Shown here piece after piece: positions 15,065 to 24,183 of a stretch of 36,631 nucleotides of DNA. A program made the position numbers and the translations under genes. This stretch comes from an uncultured Eubacteriales bacterium. GTDB lineage: Bacteria; Bacillota; Clostridia; Oscillospirales; Acutalibacteraceae. Under the pieces are notes generated by a model. That model was not told the origin of the DNA. It ran no database searches and saw only the letters and a list, made by a program, of their open reading frames with translations. Location of the stretch: assembly GCA_949299505.1 (NCBI GenBank), contig CASGAS010000014.1, positions 1 through 36,631 on the forward strand, written 5' to 3'. Each line of letters opens with the position of its first letter. Within the stretch, counting starts at the first letter, position 1.

Positions 15065-15553
15065 TTAATAGCCTTTCGCTCCGTCAAGGGACTCGTCGCT
15101 TTCAATCCATTTCTGCACGTTTACAATCCGATATTCGTCCTTTGTGTCGCGGATAATGACGTGCATGATGCCGGCGTTAATCACCAGGCGCTTGCACATG
15201 GGGCAGCTGCTTGCGCTTTGCACATATTCGCCCGTATCACACTCAATCCCCACCAAATACAAAGTGCTGCCGAGCATTTCTTTTCGGGAAGCGCTGATAA
15301 TTGCATTCGCTTCGGCATGCACGCTGCGGCAAAGCTCGTACCGCTCACCGCGCGGGACATTGAGCTGCTGGCGCACGCAATAGTTTAGGTCCGTACAGTT
15401 CTGCCGGCCGCGCGGCGCGCCGTTGTAGCCGGTCGAAATGACCTCGTCGTTTTGTACGATTACCGCGCCGAAATGTCTGCGCAAACAGGTGCTTCGCTGC
15501 GCGACCATCTCCGCAAGGTCCAAATAATAATTGATCTTATCCCGTCTTTCCAT
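15065..15553 (-). CDS. dCMP deaminase / ComEB-type deaminase
   Basis: A zinc-dependent deaminase that would convert dCMP to dUMP in the cytosol for dTMP synthesis. The 162-residue product has the family start RSTCLRRHFGAVIV, the STGYNGAPRG substrate loop, the zinc/catalytic motif HAEANAII and the second zinc motif SCPMCKRLVINAG. Length is normal for the family. The ATG at 15553 has GGGGAG eight bases upstream; the open frame to 15670 lies beyond the promoter. It has its own promoter and probably carries the cohesin-dockerin gene as a second cistron. Confidence 0.93.
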   Translation of the reverse strand: MERRDKINYYLDLAEMVAQRSTCLRRHFGAVIVQNDEVISTGYNGAPRGRQNCTDLNYCVRQQLNVPRGERYELCRSVHAEANAIISASRKEMLGSTLYLVGIECDTGEYVQSASSCPMCKRLVINAGIMHVIIRDTKDEYRIVNVQKWIESDESLDGAKGY

Positions 15554-15580
15554 GCGTTTCACTCCCCTGTGCTTTTTCTT

Positions 15581-15609
15581 ATTGTAGCATATCCTTTCTT
15601 TGCATACAA
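15581..15609 (-). promoter_or_regulatory. Promoter of the dCMP deaminase gene
   Basis: On the minus strand TTGTAT (15604-15609) is spaced 17 bp from TACAAT (15581-15586), the latter preceded by TGC (extended -10). Transcription would start near 15574, about 20 bases before the ATG at 15553. Confidence 0.65.
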
Positions 15610-15620
15610 GGCATTTTTTG

Positions 15621-15661
15621 AACAAAACCGGCGCTTCCGCAGAATGTACGGAAACGCCGGC
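15621..15661 (-). terminator. Terminator of the rpoD transcript
   Basis: On the minus strand a 12-bp stem (CCGGCGTTTCCG/CGGAAGCGCCGG, one wobble pair) with a nine-base loop is followed by TTTTGTT. It starts 6 bp after the rpoD stop and ends just upstream of the dCMP deaminase promoter. Confidence 0.88.
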
Positions 15662-15666
15662 TGCAA

Positions 15667-16764
15667 TCAATCCAGATAGTCTTTCAGTTTCTTGCTGCGG
15701 CTCGGATGGCGCAGCTTACGAAGCGCCTTGGCTTCGATTTGACGGATGCGCTCACGCGTAACGCCGAAAGCGGAACCGACCTCTTCAAGCGTGCGCGGGT
15801 GTCCGTCCTCCAGACCAAAGCGCAGCGCAAGCACCTTTGCTTCCCGGCGCGTCAGGGTCTTGAGCACGTCGGAAAGCTGCTCCTTCAAAAGCGTCATAGA
15901 GGCCGCGTCTGCCGGGGCCAGCGCTTCTTCGTCCGGAATAAAGTCGCCGAGGTGGCTGTCTTCCTCTTCGCCAATAGGCGTTTGCAGGGATACCGGCTCC
16001 TGGGAAACGCGCAGAATCTCCCGGACCTTATCGACCGGCATATTTAATTCGGCGGCGATTTCCTCCGCCGTCGGGTCCCGGCCGTTCTTATGCAAAAGCT
16101 GCGTGTTGGTCTTTTTGACCTTGTTGATGGTCTCTACCATGTGCACGGGGATACGGATGGTGCGCGCCTGGTCCGCAATCGCACGGGTGATGGCCTGCCG
16201 AATCCACCAGGTCGCATAGGTCGAAAACTTGAAGCCCTTTGTATAATCAAATTTATCGACCGCCTTGATAAGGCCTAAGTTCCCCTCCTGAATCAAATCC
16301 AGGAACTGCATGCCGCGCCCGACATAGCGCTTGGCGATGCTGACAACCAGACGAAGATTCGCTTCGGCGAGCCGCTGCTTGGCCTGCTGGTCGTCGTCGC
16401 CGATGCGCATGGCAAGCTCGATTTCCTCCTCCGGCGTCAAAAGCGGCACACGGCCGATTTCTTTCAAATAGACCTTGACCGGATCGTCCATGGCGGCGGT
16501 GCGGCTTTCGCTTTCCGCAGCGGCGGATTCCTGGCCCTTCGGCATATCGCTTTCAAAGCTCAAGTCTTCGAGCGCGGAATCGCCCATATCGTCCACGATT
16601 TCGATATTTTGCGCCTCAATCGTCTCGTACAGCCGGTCGAGGTCCTCCATATCGACGTCGGACTCCATCATGACCGTATCGATGTCCTGCGTCGAAAGCT
16701 TGCCGGCGGCCTTGCCTTTTTCCAGCAGCGCCTGAATCGACGACTTCTTTTCGTTCTTTTCCAT
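15667..16764 (-). CDS. rpoD: RNA polymerase housekeeping sigma factor RpoD/SigA
   Basis: The main sigma factor that directs RNA polymerase to promoters. The 365-residue product has a short region 1.1 (about 8-60), an acidic linker, region 1.2 ([21 protein letters not shown]), the region 2 core ([23 protein letters not shown] through [15 protein letters not shown]), region 3 and region 4 with the helix-turn-helix [24 protein letters not shown]. Length fits Gram-positive SigA. The ATG at 16764 has GGAG five bases upstream. It lies 40 bp after dnaG, the usual dnaG-rpoD operon of Firmicutes. Confidence 0.97.
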   Translation of the reverse strand: MEKNEKKSSIQALLEKGKAAGKLSTQDIDTVMMESDVDMEDLDRLYETIEAQNIEIVDDMGDSALEDLSFESDMPKGQESAAAESESRTAAMDDPVKVYLKEIGRVPLLTPEEEIELAMRIGDDDQQAKQRLAEANLRLVVSIAKRYVGRGMQFLDLIQEGNLGLIKAVDKFDYTKGFKFSTYATWWIRQAITRAIADQARTIRIPVHMVETINKVKKTNTQLLHKNGRDPTAEEIAAELNMPVDKVREILRVSQEPVSLQTPIGEEEDSHLGDFIPDEEALAPADAASMTLLKEQLSDVLKTLTRREAKVLALRFGLEDGHPRTLEEVGSAFGVTRERIRQIEAKALRKLRHPSRSKKLKDYLD

Positions 16765-16804
16765 ACTTTCTCCTTCACACTATGTAAATTTTAGTTTTGC
16801 AAAA

Positions 16805-18571
16805 TCAGTCCGGCCGAAACAGCTTCAAAAAATCCGCGTCCGAAAGCGCAGACGGCGAAGCAAGACCGGCTTTTTCCTTTTCCTGCCGAATCACACGAAT
16901 GCAGTCGCGGCACTCCTGCAGCGTATCCGCCAAATTCGGAACCAAAGCCAAAATCGCCGCGACCGCGCTGCATTCCGCCTGCGTAAAACGGCCCTCCAGC
17001 ATGGAAAGAGAGAAATGCCCGTACGCGTGCATACATTCGTCTACCGCGGCATAAACGCGGCCGTTAAAGGCCGTAACAAAATCCCCCGGCTTGACTTCTT
17101 CCTTAATTTGACTGAAAATGTCCGGATTATGCATAAGGGACGCAAGCAGCGTCTCCTCTGCGCGTGCCGCCCGCAAATGCCGTGCGCGCTCCGGGTTTGC
17201 CGTATCAATCGCCTTTTGCGCGGGGGCGGCAGCCGTGCGCGCATCGCGCAGCAGGTCGCGTTCGCGGCGTTTGGCGCCGGCCTTTTGAAGCGACTTTACC
17301 TGCGCTAAAATCGCCGCTTTGGCAACGCCTGTTTCTTCGGCAAGCCGGGACGCGTATACATCCAGCTCCACGGGACTTTTTAAGTCGGCAAGGACCTTGC
17401 AGGCCTCCGTAAGAAAACCGGCTTTTCCGTCGGAGGTGGAGAGGTCGTATGCGCTGCGCGCTTGCAAAATCCGATATTCTATATCGTTCGCAGCGTCCTG
17501 CAGCAGAGCACGGAACCGCTCGGGGCCGTGGGTTTTGAGAATCTCGTCCGGGTCCTTTCCGCCCTGCATCTGAATAACCTTGACGTGCAGCGTCGTTTTC
17601 TCCAGAATGGAAAGCGCGCGCCGCACCGCCTTTCGCCCCGCCTCGTCATTGTCATAGCAAAGCAAAACCTCAGACGTATACCGGGCAAGCAGCGCAGCCT
17701 GCTGTTCCGTAAGCGCGGTTCCAAGGCCCGCCACCGCATTGTCAAAGCCCGCCTGGTGCAAGGCGACGACGTCCATGTTCCCTTCGCACAAAATCAAATT
17801 GCCCGCCTTGGACTTTCGCGCCAAATTCAAGGCGAACAGGTTTTCACCTTTTTTGTAAACCAGCGTATCGCTCGTATTGACGTACTTTCGCTGCGCGTCC
17901 TTTGTAATCGCACGGCCGCTGAACGCCAGCACATTGCCGCGCAGGTCCAGAACCGGGAACATGACCCGCTCGGAAAAAGCGTCATAATAGCTTTGCTTGC
18001 CGCCGCGGTCGCTTTTGCGAATCAAATTGGCCTCGTAAAGCTCCTGGTCGGAAAAGCCGCGTTCATGCAGATACCGGCGCAGGTTTTCCCATCCTTTCGG
18101 GGCAAACCCAAGCCCGAATTTCCGAATAATCTCGTCGGACAAGCCGCGGTCGTGGTAATACGAAAGCCCCGCTTTTCCGGCCTCGCTGTACAGCGTTTTA
18201 TAAAAGTAGCGCGCCGCAAGTAGGTTTGCTTCAAACATGCGCCGCCGACGCTCATATAAGCCGGCGTCGTACCGATTGTCCTCGGGGACGGCAAGCCCGA
18301 CCCGGTCGGCAAGCAGCCGAACAGCCTCGACATAATCGAGATTTTCTATGTTTTTTACAAAGGTGATGACATCGCCGCCGTTTCCGCAGCCGAAGCAATA
18401 GTAGGACTGTGTTTCGGGGTAGACCGTAAAAGACGGCGTTTTTTCATTGTGGAACGGGCAAAGCCCGGTCAGAATCCTGCCGCGGCGTTTCAGCGTAACA
18501 TAGGAAGAAGCGACGCTCTCCATATCGGCGCGCGCACGCAGCTCGGACAGGAATTCTTCAGAAAAAGCCAT
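16805..18571 (-). CDS. dnaG: DNA primase DnaG
   Basis: Makes RNA primers for DNA replication with the replicative helicase. The 588-residue product has the CHC2 zinc finger (Cys38, His41, Cys59, Cys62; CPFHNEKTPSF and YCFGCGNGGD), the RNA polymerase basic region (RYFYKTLYSEAG, FGLGFAP), the TOPRIM core (LILCEGNMDVVAL, then LCYDNDEAG) and a helical C-terminus for helicase binding. The ATG at 18571 has GAGGTG six bases upstream, so the GTG at 18580 is probably not used. It lies between dgt and rpoD. Confidence 0.97.
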   Translation of the reverse strand: MAFSEEFLSELRARADMESVASSYVTLKRRGRILTGLCPFHNEKTPSFTVYPETQSYYCFGCGNGGDVITFVKNIENLDYVEAVRLLADRVGLAVPEDNRYDAGLYERRRRMFEANLLAARYFYKTLYSEAGKAGLSYYHDRGLSDEIIRKFGLGFAPKGWENLRRYLHERGFSDQELYEANLIRKSDRGGKQSYYDAFSERVMFPVLDLRGNVLAFSGRAITKDAQRKYVNTSDTLVYKKGENLFALNLARKSKAGNLILCEGNMDVVALHQAGFDNAVAGLGTALTEQQAALLARYTSEVLLCYDNDEAGRKAVRRALSILEKTTLHVKVIQMQGGKDPDEILKTHGPERFRALLQDAANDIEYRILQARSAYDLSTSDGKAGFLTEACKVLADLKSPVELDVYASRLAEETGVAKAAILAQVKSLQKAGAKRRERDLLRDARTAAAPAQKAIDTANPERARHLRAARAEETLLASLMHNPDIFSQIKEEVKPGDFVTAFNGRVYAAVDECMHAYGHFSLSMLEGRFTQAECSAVAAILALVPNLADTLQECRDCIRVIRQEKEKAGLASPSALSDADFLKLFRPD

Positions 18572-18600
18572 GCGCGTCACCTCTCTTTCATTAGCACAGC

Positions 18601-19617
18601 TTAGGAACCGAGGCCTTTTTCCAGCCAGGCGGTCGGGATAAAGAGCTTTTGGTAAACGCTCAAAACGTAGCCGTCCGACATGCTGGCGACATAATCGCAG
18701 GCGGCGCGCGGCGCCCCCTCCTCAATCGAAATCTGCCAATAGGAGGACGGAAGCTGGTTAGGGTTCTCCGAAAAAAAGACAAACAGCTGACGAATCAGCG
18801 CCTCCGCCTTTTTCTCCTCCCCTTTGCACACGGGGTTTGTATATACATTTTTGAACATAAACCGGTTCAGCTCGGAAAGCGCCTGTTCAACATCGAGCGC
18901 CATCGCAATCGTATCGCCGCTGTTCTCGATAACGGAGCGGACCAGCGTGTCGATGCGCTTTGATTTGCTTGCGCCCAGTGTCTCACGGACATCCAGCGGA
19001 ATATCGCTTTCCGCCATCACGCCCGCGCGCACGGCGTCGTCGATGTCGTGGTTCAGGTAGGCGATTTTGTCGGCAAGCCGAACAATGCGGCCCTCCAGCG
19101 TACAGGCTTGCTCGCCGGTCGTGTGGTGCAAAATGCCGTCGCGCACCTCATAGGTCAAATTAAGCCCTTTTCCGTTCTTTTCGAGCTTGTCCACTACACG
19201 AAGGCTGTGCGCATAGTGCTGAAACCCACCCTCATACGCTTCATCCAGCGCGCGCTCGCCCGCATGTCCGAACGGCGTGTGCCCCAGGTCATGACCGAGC
19301 GCGATAGCCTCCGTCAGATCCTCGTTGAGCCTGAGCGCCCGCGCAATGGTGCGCGCAATCTGCGCAACCTCCAGCGTATGGGTCAAACGCGTACGGTAAT
19401 GGTCGCCCTCCGGCGAGAGAAACACCTGCGTTTTATGCTTCAGGCGGCGAAAGGCGCTGCAATGCAGAATCCGGTCGCGGTCACGCTGGTAAGCGGTCCG
19501 GATTTCACATTCCGGCTCTTGCGTCTGCCGGCCGCGCGTCGCGCTGCAAAGCATAGCGTGCGCAGACAAGGTTTGTTTTTCGAGCTCCAGCGTGCGTTCG
19601 CGGATGGTCTGCGCCAT
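18601..19617 (-). CDS. dgt: Deoxyguanosinetriphosphate triphosphohydrolase-like protein
   Basis: An HD-domain dNTP triphosphohydrolase that cuts dGTP, or other dNTPs, to deoxynucleoside and triphosphate, affecting dNTP pools. The 338-residue product has the family start SATRGRQTQEPECEIRTAYQRDRDRILHC, the metal-binding His80 (RLTHTLEV) and the HD pair His109-Asp110 (LGHDLGHTPFGHAGE). It is of the shorter dGTPase-like type. The ATG at 19617 has GGAGG six bases upstream. It lies 29 bp upstream of dnaG, and this dgt-dnaG-rpoD order is common in Clostridia. Confidence 0.93.
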   Translation of the reverse strand: MAQTIRERTLELEKQTLSAHAMLCSATRGRQTQEPECEIRTAYQRDRDRILHCSAFRRLKHKTQVFLSPEGDHYRTRLTHTLEVAQIARTIARALRLNEDLTEAIALGHDLGHTPFGHAGERALDEAYEGGFQHYAHSLRVVDKLEKNGKGLNLTYEVRDGILHHTTGEQACTLEGRIVRLADKIAYLNHDIDDAVRAGVMAESDIPLDVRETLGASKSKRIDTLVRSVIENSGDTIAMALDVEQALSELNRFMFKNVYTNPVCKGEEKKAEALIRQLFVFFSENPNQLPSSYWQISIEEGAPRAACDYVASMSDGYVLSVYQKLFIPTAWLEKGLGS

Positions 19618-19673
19618 AACATGCCTCCTGCTGCTTTCTTAACACTATATACGGGCGTTTTTTGATTTTCCCT

Positions 19674-20294
19674 TTATTTTTCGGCAAATTTTTCGCCGAT
19701 TTTCTCCGCTTTAATTTTCCCGGCCGAAAAGTCGTACAGCTGCGCGCAAAATGCGTCGCAAACCTGCAGGGGTATAACAAACCGCACGGTAACGTCCTGC
19801 GCAAATTCCGTGTCCGTCGCCTTTGCGCCAAAGCTTTCCGCAAACGACATCAATTTCCCGTGAAAGGGGTATGCGGCCCGCGCGCGTACCAGCGCCTGCT
19901 TTTCCATGACGGCGATTTCGGCCGCCGAGAGCGCAAGATGCGCTGTGTTGGAATACGCGCGCACAAGCCCTCCTGCGCCGAGCAAAACGCCGCCGAAATA
20001 CCGCGTTACAACCAAAATCGCATTTGTAACGTCCGCTGTTTCGAGAACATGGAGCACGGGCGCGCCGCCCATCCCCTGCGGTTCGCCGTCGTCGCTGCAG
20101 CGTTTTGTGCCATCCAGCAGACGAAACGCATATACATTGTGGCGCGCGTCCCGGTTCTCCTTGCGCACGCGTCCTAAAAACGCAAGCGCTTCTTCTGCGT
20201 TTTGAACGGGCGCAACCGTGCCGATAAAGCGAGACCGCTTTTCCGTAAATTCTGCCCGGGCGGCTTGTTTGACCGTTAGATACATGTCCGGCAT
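19674..20294 (-). CDS. YigZ/IMPACT family protein
   Basis: The 206-residue product belongs to the YigZ (UPF0029/IMPACT) family with a C-terminal DUF1949 domain; its role is unclear, with suggested links to translation or ribosome-bound regulators. The N-terminal part shows TEKRSRFIGTVAPV, DARHNVYAFRL, SDDGEPQGMGGAPVL and TRYFGGVLLGAGGLVRAYSNTA, all typical. The ATG at 20294 (MPDMYLTV) has GGAGG nine bases upstream; open frame upstream to 20336 overlaps the rpmE terminator and is unlikely. It is downstream of rpmE. Confidence 0.9.
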   Translation of the reverse strand: MPDMYLTVKQAARAEFTEKRSRFIGTVAPVQNAEEALAFLGRVRKENRDARHNVYAFRLLDGTKRCSDDGEPQGMGGAPVLHVLETADVTNAILVVTRYFGGVLLGAGGLVRAYSNTAHLALSAAEIAVMEKQALVRARAAYPFHGKLMSFAESFGAKATDTEFAQDVTVRFVIPLQVCDAFCAQLYDFSAGKIKAEKIGEKFAEK

Positions 20295-20312
20295 ACACCG
20301 TATCCTCCAAAG

Positions 20313-20342
20313 AAAAAAGCGGCACATACGCTGCACCGCTTT
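20313..20342 (-). terminator. Terminator after rpmE
   Basis: On the minus strand AAAGCGG and CCGCTTT form a stem with a 13-base loop, followed by a run of T (AAAAAA at 20313-20318 on the plus strand). It lies directly after the rpmE stop and ends some 19 bases from the YigZ start, so YigZ is expressed from readthrough or an unseen promoter. Confidence 0.75.
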
Positions 20343-20346
20343 CGTC

Positions 20347-20556
20347 TTATTTCTTTGCGTCCAGATTGAACCTTCTGTTGAAGCGGTCTACACGCCCGCC
20401 GGTATCGACCAGTTTTTGCTTGCCGGTGAAGAAAGGATGGCACTTGGAGCAAATATCCACACGCAGCTCCGACTTGGTGGAACGGGTCTCGAACTCGTTG
20501 CCGCACGCGCACTTGACGGTCGCGGTCTGATATTCGGGATGAATCCCCTGTTTCAT
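20347..20556 (-). CDS. rpmE: 50S ribosomal protein L31, zinc-binding type
   Basis: A component of the large ribosomal subunit at the subunit bridge. The 69-residue product starts [10 protein letters not shown] and has two Cys pairs (VKCACGNEF and [12 protein letters not shown]), so it is the zinc-containing C+ type. It ends [10 protein letters not shown] as expected. The ATG at 20556 is the right start: GAGGTG is seven bases upstream, while the ATG at 20562 lies almost on that site. It has its own promoter and terminator. Confidence 0.97.
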   Translation of the reverse strand: MKQGIHPEYQTATVKCACGNEFETRSTKSELRVDICSKCHPFFTGKQKLVDTGGRVDRFNRRFNLDAKK

Positions 20557-20596
20557 ATTCATTCACCTCTTTCAGATATCCTCAATTAGCATAGGG

Positions 20597-20625
20597 ATTT
20601 TACCACAACGCTGCAAAAAATGCAA
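20597..20625 (-). promoter_or_regulatory. Promoter of rpmE
   Basis: On the minus strand TTGCAT (20620-20625) is spaced 17 bp from TAAAAT (20597-20602), with TGG upstream of the -10 (extended -10). It lies 41 bases upstream of the rpmE start. The -35 is weak. Confidence 0.55.
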
Positions 20626-20643
20626 GTGTTTTTTTGAAAATGC

Positions 20644-23600
20644 CTAAATATTTACGGCGACGGCCTCGCCAAGCGCAAAGGAATACAGATAAACCTCATC
20701 TACCGGCCGCGAAAACAGCTCGGCCGCCGCCTTGGTGTAAACGCGCATTTGCGTTTGATAACGCTGCGCAAGCGCCTGCGGCGTACGGACGCGGTCCGTC
20801 TTATAATCTACCAGCACAAGCCGGTCGTTTTGCAGAAAGACGCAGTCCATGACGCCCTGCAAGAGCACGGATTCCTTTTCGTAGGCGTCCTTTGGAGCGT
20901 CCAGCATATCGTTTGCCGGCAAAAAGGTTGTAAACTTTTGCTCGCGGTAAATCGCCTGCGCCTGCTGCATCCGTCCAAAAAGCGCCGACGCGAAAAAGGT
21001 CTTCAGCGCCGCGCGGTCCAGAATCTCCGCCTGGGCCTGGGTTATTTTTCCGACAGCGCACAGACGTTTGATTTCCGTTTCCAAATCAGCGCTGGCAAGC
21101 GCAAAGTCGCAAAACTGCACAAACGCATGCGTCGCCGTTCCACGCATGGCGGGCGTCATGCCGCCCTCCCCGAGAAAGGCCGGGCGTGCTTGCGCGATGT
21201 GCTCGAGCGCCTCTTCGCGCGCATTGAGTCCGGACGCGCTTATTTTTGCGGGGCAGGACAGAAGCGCTGCATATGGATATTGATAAGCAAGGCGCGAACG
21301 GATTTCTTCTAAGAGCGCCTGGTCCGTAGCAGAGCCGCAGCCGCTGTTTTTTGTATCTGTTTGCGCCGGCGGGTCAATTTTATCCACATATTCGACCTTC
21401 AGCCGAAACGCGGCTTCTGCTTTTTGCGTTTTGCAGTCGCAAAGCGCGCGCAGCGAAGCCGCAGACGGATGCAGAATCCACGCGGCCACAATCCAGGAAA
21501 GATATGTGCTCGAACCGCGGACGTAGAAAGCCGGCAGCGGCTCGCCGGACTGTGCGGCATGGGCGCAAGCCGCCAAGAAATTGGACAATTTCATTCTTGG
21601 CGGCGCGCTGCCAACCAGAACCAGCCGTTCTTTGGCGCGCGTCATGGCAACATACAGGACGCGCAGCTCCTCCGCGCGGCCGTCTGCGCGTTTAACATGC
21701 CTTACGGCCTCATACGGCAAACAGGAATAGCTTCGTTCGCCGGCCGCGTCATAGACGCAGCAGCCTAGAAGCAGGTCCGGATGCAGCACAACGGGCTTTT
21801 TATATTCGTTTTCATTAAAACTTGCACCGCATTTGGCGAGGATAACGACCGGGAATTCCAACCCCTTGCTTTTGTGGATGCTGATGATGCGCACAACGTC
21901 GGCAAACTCGGAAACGCCGGACGGCGATTCCACACTGTGCACCGAAGCTCGAAGCCGGTCAAGGTAGCGAAGGAAACCGGAAAGACTGGTTTTCCCGTAT
22001 GCGGCATACTCCTGCGCAAATTGCTGCAACAACAGAAGATTTCGCTTGCGGTTCTCCCCGCCCGGCATGGCGCCGACAAGGGAAAAGTATCCGGTTTCTT
22101 CGTAAATCGTCTGAAGCAGCGCCGATGGCGTCAAAACCGTCGCAAGCGCATGCAAGCGGTCAAAATCCGCTAAAAATCGTTCGCACTTTTTCGTCCCGGC
22201 AAGCAGAAGCTTTTGGTAAAACGGGAGCTTGTCCGCCGTCATTTTGATTTGGGCCAATTCATCCGGCGTAAAGCCCCATATCGGGGAGTACAAGGCCGCG
22301 CAGAGCGGTACGTCGGCGTACGGATTGTCAAGCGCCTGCAGCAGCGAAAGCATGGTGCGGATTTCCCGCATCTGAAAAAAGCCGCCGTTTTTCTGCGAGT
22401 ACGCGGGTATGCCGTAAGCCTCCAGCGCCCGAACGTAGGCTTCGCTGTCGGACAGCGACCGCATCAGAATACAAATGTCGGAATAGCGAATATCGCGCAT
22501 ACCGCCCTTTCCGTCCGAGACCTGTGCGTTTTCCTGCACCAATTTTTGGATATAAGCGGCGACATGCACAGCCTCGGCGGAAAAAGCCGGGTCATCAAGC
22601 GCATTTCTTTCCAAAATGTGCAGCTCAACCGCCGGGTCTTCACCGGGATATTCCGCGCCGGGATACAGCTTTTCCGTTTCGCCGTATTCAATCCCGCAGC
22701 TTTTTTCCGTCATGATTTCCGCAAACAGGCTGTTGATGGCTTCGCACACCGTTTTTCTGGAGCGGAAGTTGCTGCCGAGCGTAATGCGCGCCGGAAAATG
22801 CGTCCCGTCGTATGCGCAGGCTGCGGCACGCCGGCGCAGAAAAATTTCCGGCATGGCCAGGCGAAAGCCGTAAATACTCTGTTTGACGTCGCCGACGCAA
22901 AACAGGTTGCTTTCGTCTGCGGAAAGCGCCGTAAACAGGAACTCCTGCTCCGCGTTCGTGTCCTGATACTCGTCTAACAGAATCTCGCAATACTGCGCGC
23001 GCAGGCTTTCGGCCAGCGGCGTGCGCACCACCGTGCCGGATTTCTCGTCAAGCCTGACAAGCAGCCGCAGTGCAAAATGCGAAATATCGCTGAAATCGTA
23101 GGCGTTTTCCGCTCTTTTTGCTTCCATGAGCAAATCGGAAAAATGCAGGACCGTGTCCACCAGCAGCTGAATCGCAGGCTGCATAACCGTCATATCCGCG
23201 CGATGCTGCTCGGAATTTGCCGGGAAGAGCTTCATAAGATCGCGCAGTCTTTTTGTGTTTTCGTTGCGCGTAGTATGGAAAAGCACTTTGGCCGGATGCG
23301 ACTGAAACGCTTTCGGCGTGGTCGGCATTTTATCCGGCACATACGATGCAAGGGTTTTCATTACAAGGTCCCAGTCGTTCTTTTTAAGCGCCTTTTCCAG
23401 TCTGTCGAGATACGCAAAATCCGCAGAAATGACCAGCGCGCAGATATCGGCAAGCTCCGGCTCTGTTTGAATCTGCTTTACGGCATGCTCCAGCACGCTG
23501 CGGCACCCTTCGGCACAGCGTTTGACTTCGTTGAGCACGGCCTTTCCCCAGATGGTATCCTGCACTGCGATGGAAGCGTCATATGCGCTCGGAATGTGCC

Positions 23601-24183
23601 GCAGCCAGCGCTCCGGGTCCGGATATGCCTGCGCGCTTTTATACAGGTTCAGCAGCGTTTCACGCAGCGCTTTGTCGTTGGAGCCCTGGGTCAAAAGCCC
23701 CGTTAGAAAATCAAGGGCGGGATTTTCGGAAGCATACAGCGCCTGTAGGCAATCCTGTAGCGTTTTCTCGCGCAGCGCGTCGCTTTCCGCATTGCTCAGC
23801 ACACGGAAATCCGGAGAAATATCCGCTTCATGAAAATGGGCTTTAACAAGCGAGCTGCAAAAGCTGTCAATCGTGCAGATTTCCGCAGAGGGCAAGAGCA
23901 TTTGCTGGCGCAAAAGATACGCATCGTTCGGGTGCGCCGCCAACTCCTTTTCCAAAGCAAGCGCAATGCGCTCACGCATTTCAGCCGCCGCCGCATTGGT
24001 GAACGTCACGACAAGAAGCCGGTCAATCGGGCAGCCGTCCGCTGTGTCGCAGACCCGCCGAATCACACGTTCAACCAGAACCGCAGTTTTGCCAGAACCG
24101 GCCGCCGCCGAAACAAGCAGCCCGCCGCCGCGCGCTTCGATTGCGTTTTTCTGGTCGCCGGTCCAAACACGCTTTTTGCTCAT
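20644..24183 (-). CDS. addA: ATP-dependent helicase/nuclease subunit AddA
   Basis: AddA is the UvrD-like helicase and nuclease subunit of AddAB, which resects double-strand DNA ends for RecA. The 1179-residue product has Walker A AAAGSGKT (26-33), the motif II ILLDEYQDTNAEQ, VGDVKQSIYGFRLA (motif III), RIISIHKSKGLEFPVVILA (motif V), RVLYVAMTRAKERLVLVG (motif VI) and a C-terminal RecB-type nuclease, GVMDCVF at 1110-1116 and VDYKTD ending at about 1130. The length is normal. The ATG at 24183 overlaps the addB stop by four bases (ATGA). Confidence 0.97.
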   Translation of the reverse strand: MSKKRVWTGDQKNAIEARGGGLLVSAAAGSGKTAVLVERVIRRVCDTADGCPIDRLLVVTFTNAAAAEMRERIALALEKELAAHPNDAYLLRQQMLLPSAEICTIDSFCSSLVKAHFHEADISPDFRVLSNAESDALREKTLQDCLQALYASENPALDFLTGLLTQGSNDKALRETLLNLYKSAQAYPDPERWLRHIPSAYDASIAVQDTIWGKAVLNEVKRCAEGCRSVLEHAVKQIQTEPELADICALVISADFAYLDRLEKALKKNDWDLVMKTLASYVPDKMPTTPKAFQSHPAKVLFHTTRNENTKRLRDLMKLFPANSEQHRADMTVMQPAIQLLVDTVLHFSDLLMEAKRAENAYDFSDISHFALRLLVRLDEKSGTVVRTPLAESLRAQYCEILLDEYQDTNAEQEFLFTALSADESNLFCVGDVKQSIYGFRLAMPEIFLRRRAAACAYDGTHFPARITLGSNFRSRKTVCEAINSLFAEIMTEKSCGIEYGETEKLYPGAEYPGEDPAVELHILERNALDDPAFSAEAVHVAAYIQKLVQENAQVSDGKGGMRDIRYSDICILMRSLSDSEAYVRALEAYGIPAYSQKNGGFFQMREIRTMLSLLQALDNPYADVPLCAALYSPIWGFTPDELAQIKMTADKLPFYQKLLLAGTKKCERFLADFDRLHALATVLTPSALLQTIYEETGYFSLVGAMPGGENRKRNLLLLQQFAQEYAAYGKTSLSGFLRYLDRLRASVHSVESPSGVSEFADVVRIISIHKSKGLEFPVVILAKCGASFNENEYKKPVVLHPDLLLGCCVYDAAGERSYSCLPYEAVRHVKRADGRAEELRVLYVAMTRAKERLVLVGSAPPRMKLSNFLAACAHAAQSGEPLPAFYVRGSSTYLSWIVAAWILHPSAASLRALCDCKTQKAEAAFRLKVEYVDKIDPPAQTDTKNSGCGSATDQALLEEIRSRLAYQYPYAALLSCPAKISASGLNAREEALEHIAQARPAFLGEGGMTPAMRGTATHAFVQFCDFALASADLETEIKRLCAVGKITQAQAEILDRAALKTFFASALFGRMQQAQAIYREQKFTTFLPANDMLDAPKDAYEKESVLLQGVMDCVFLQNDRLVLVDYKTDRVRTPQALAQRYQTQMRVYTKAAAELFSRPVDEVYLYSFALGEAVAVNI

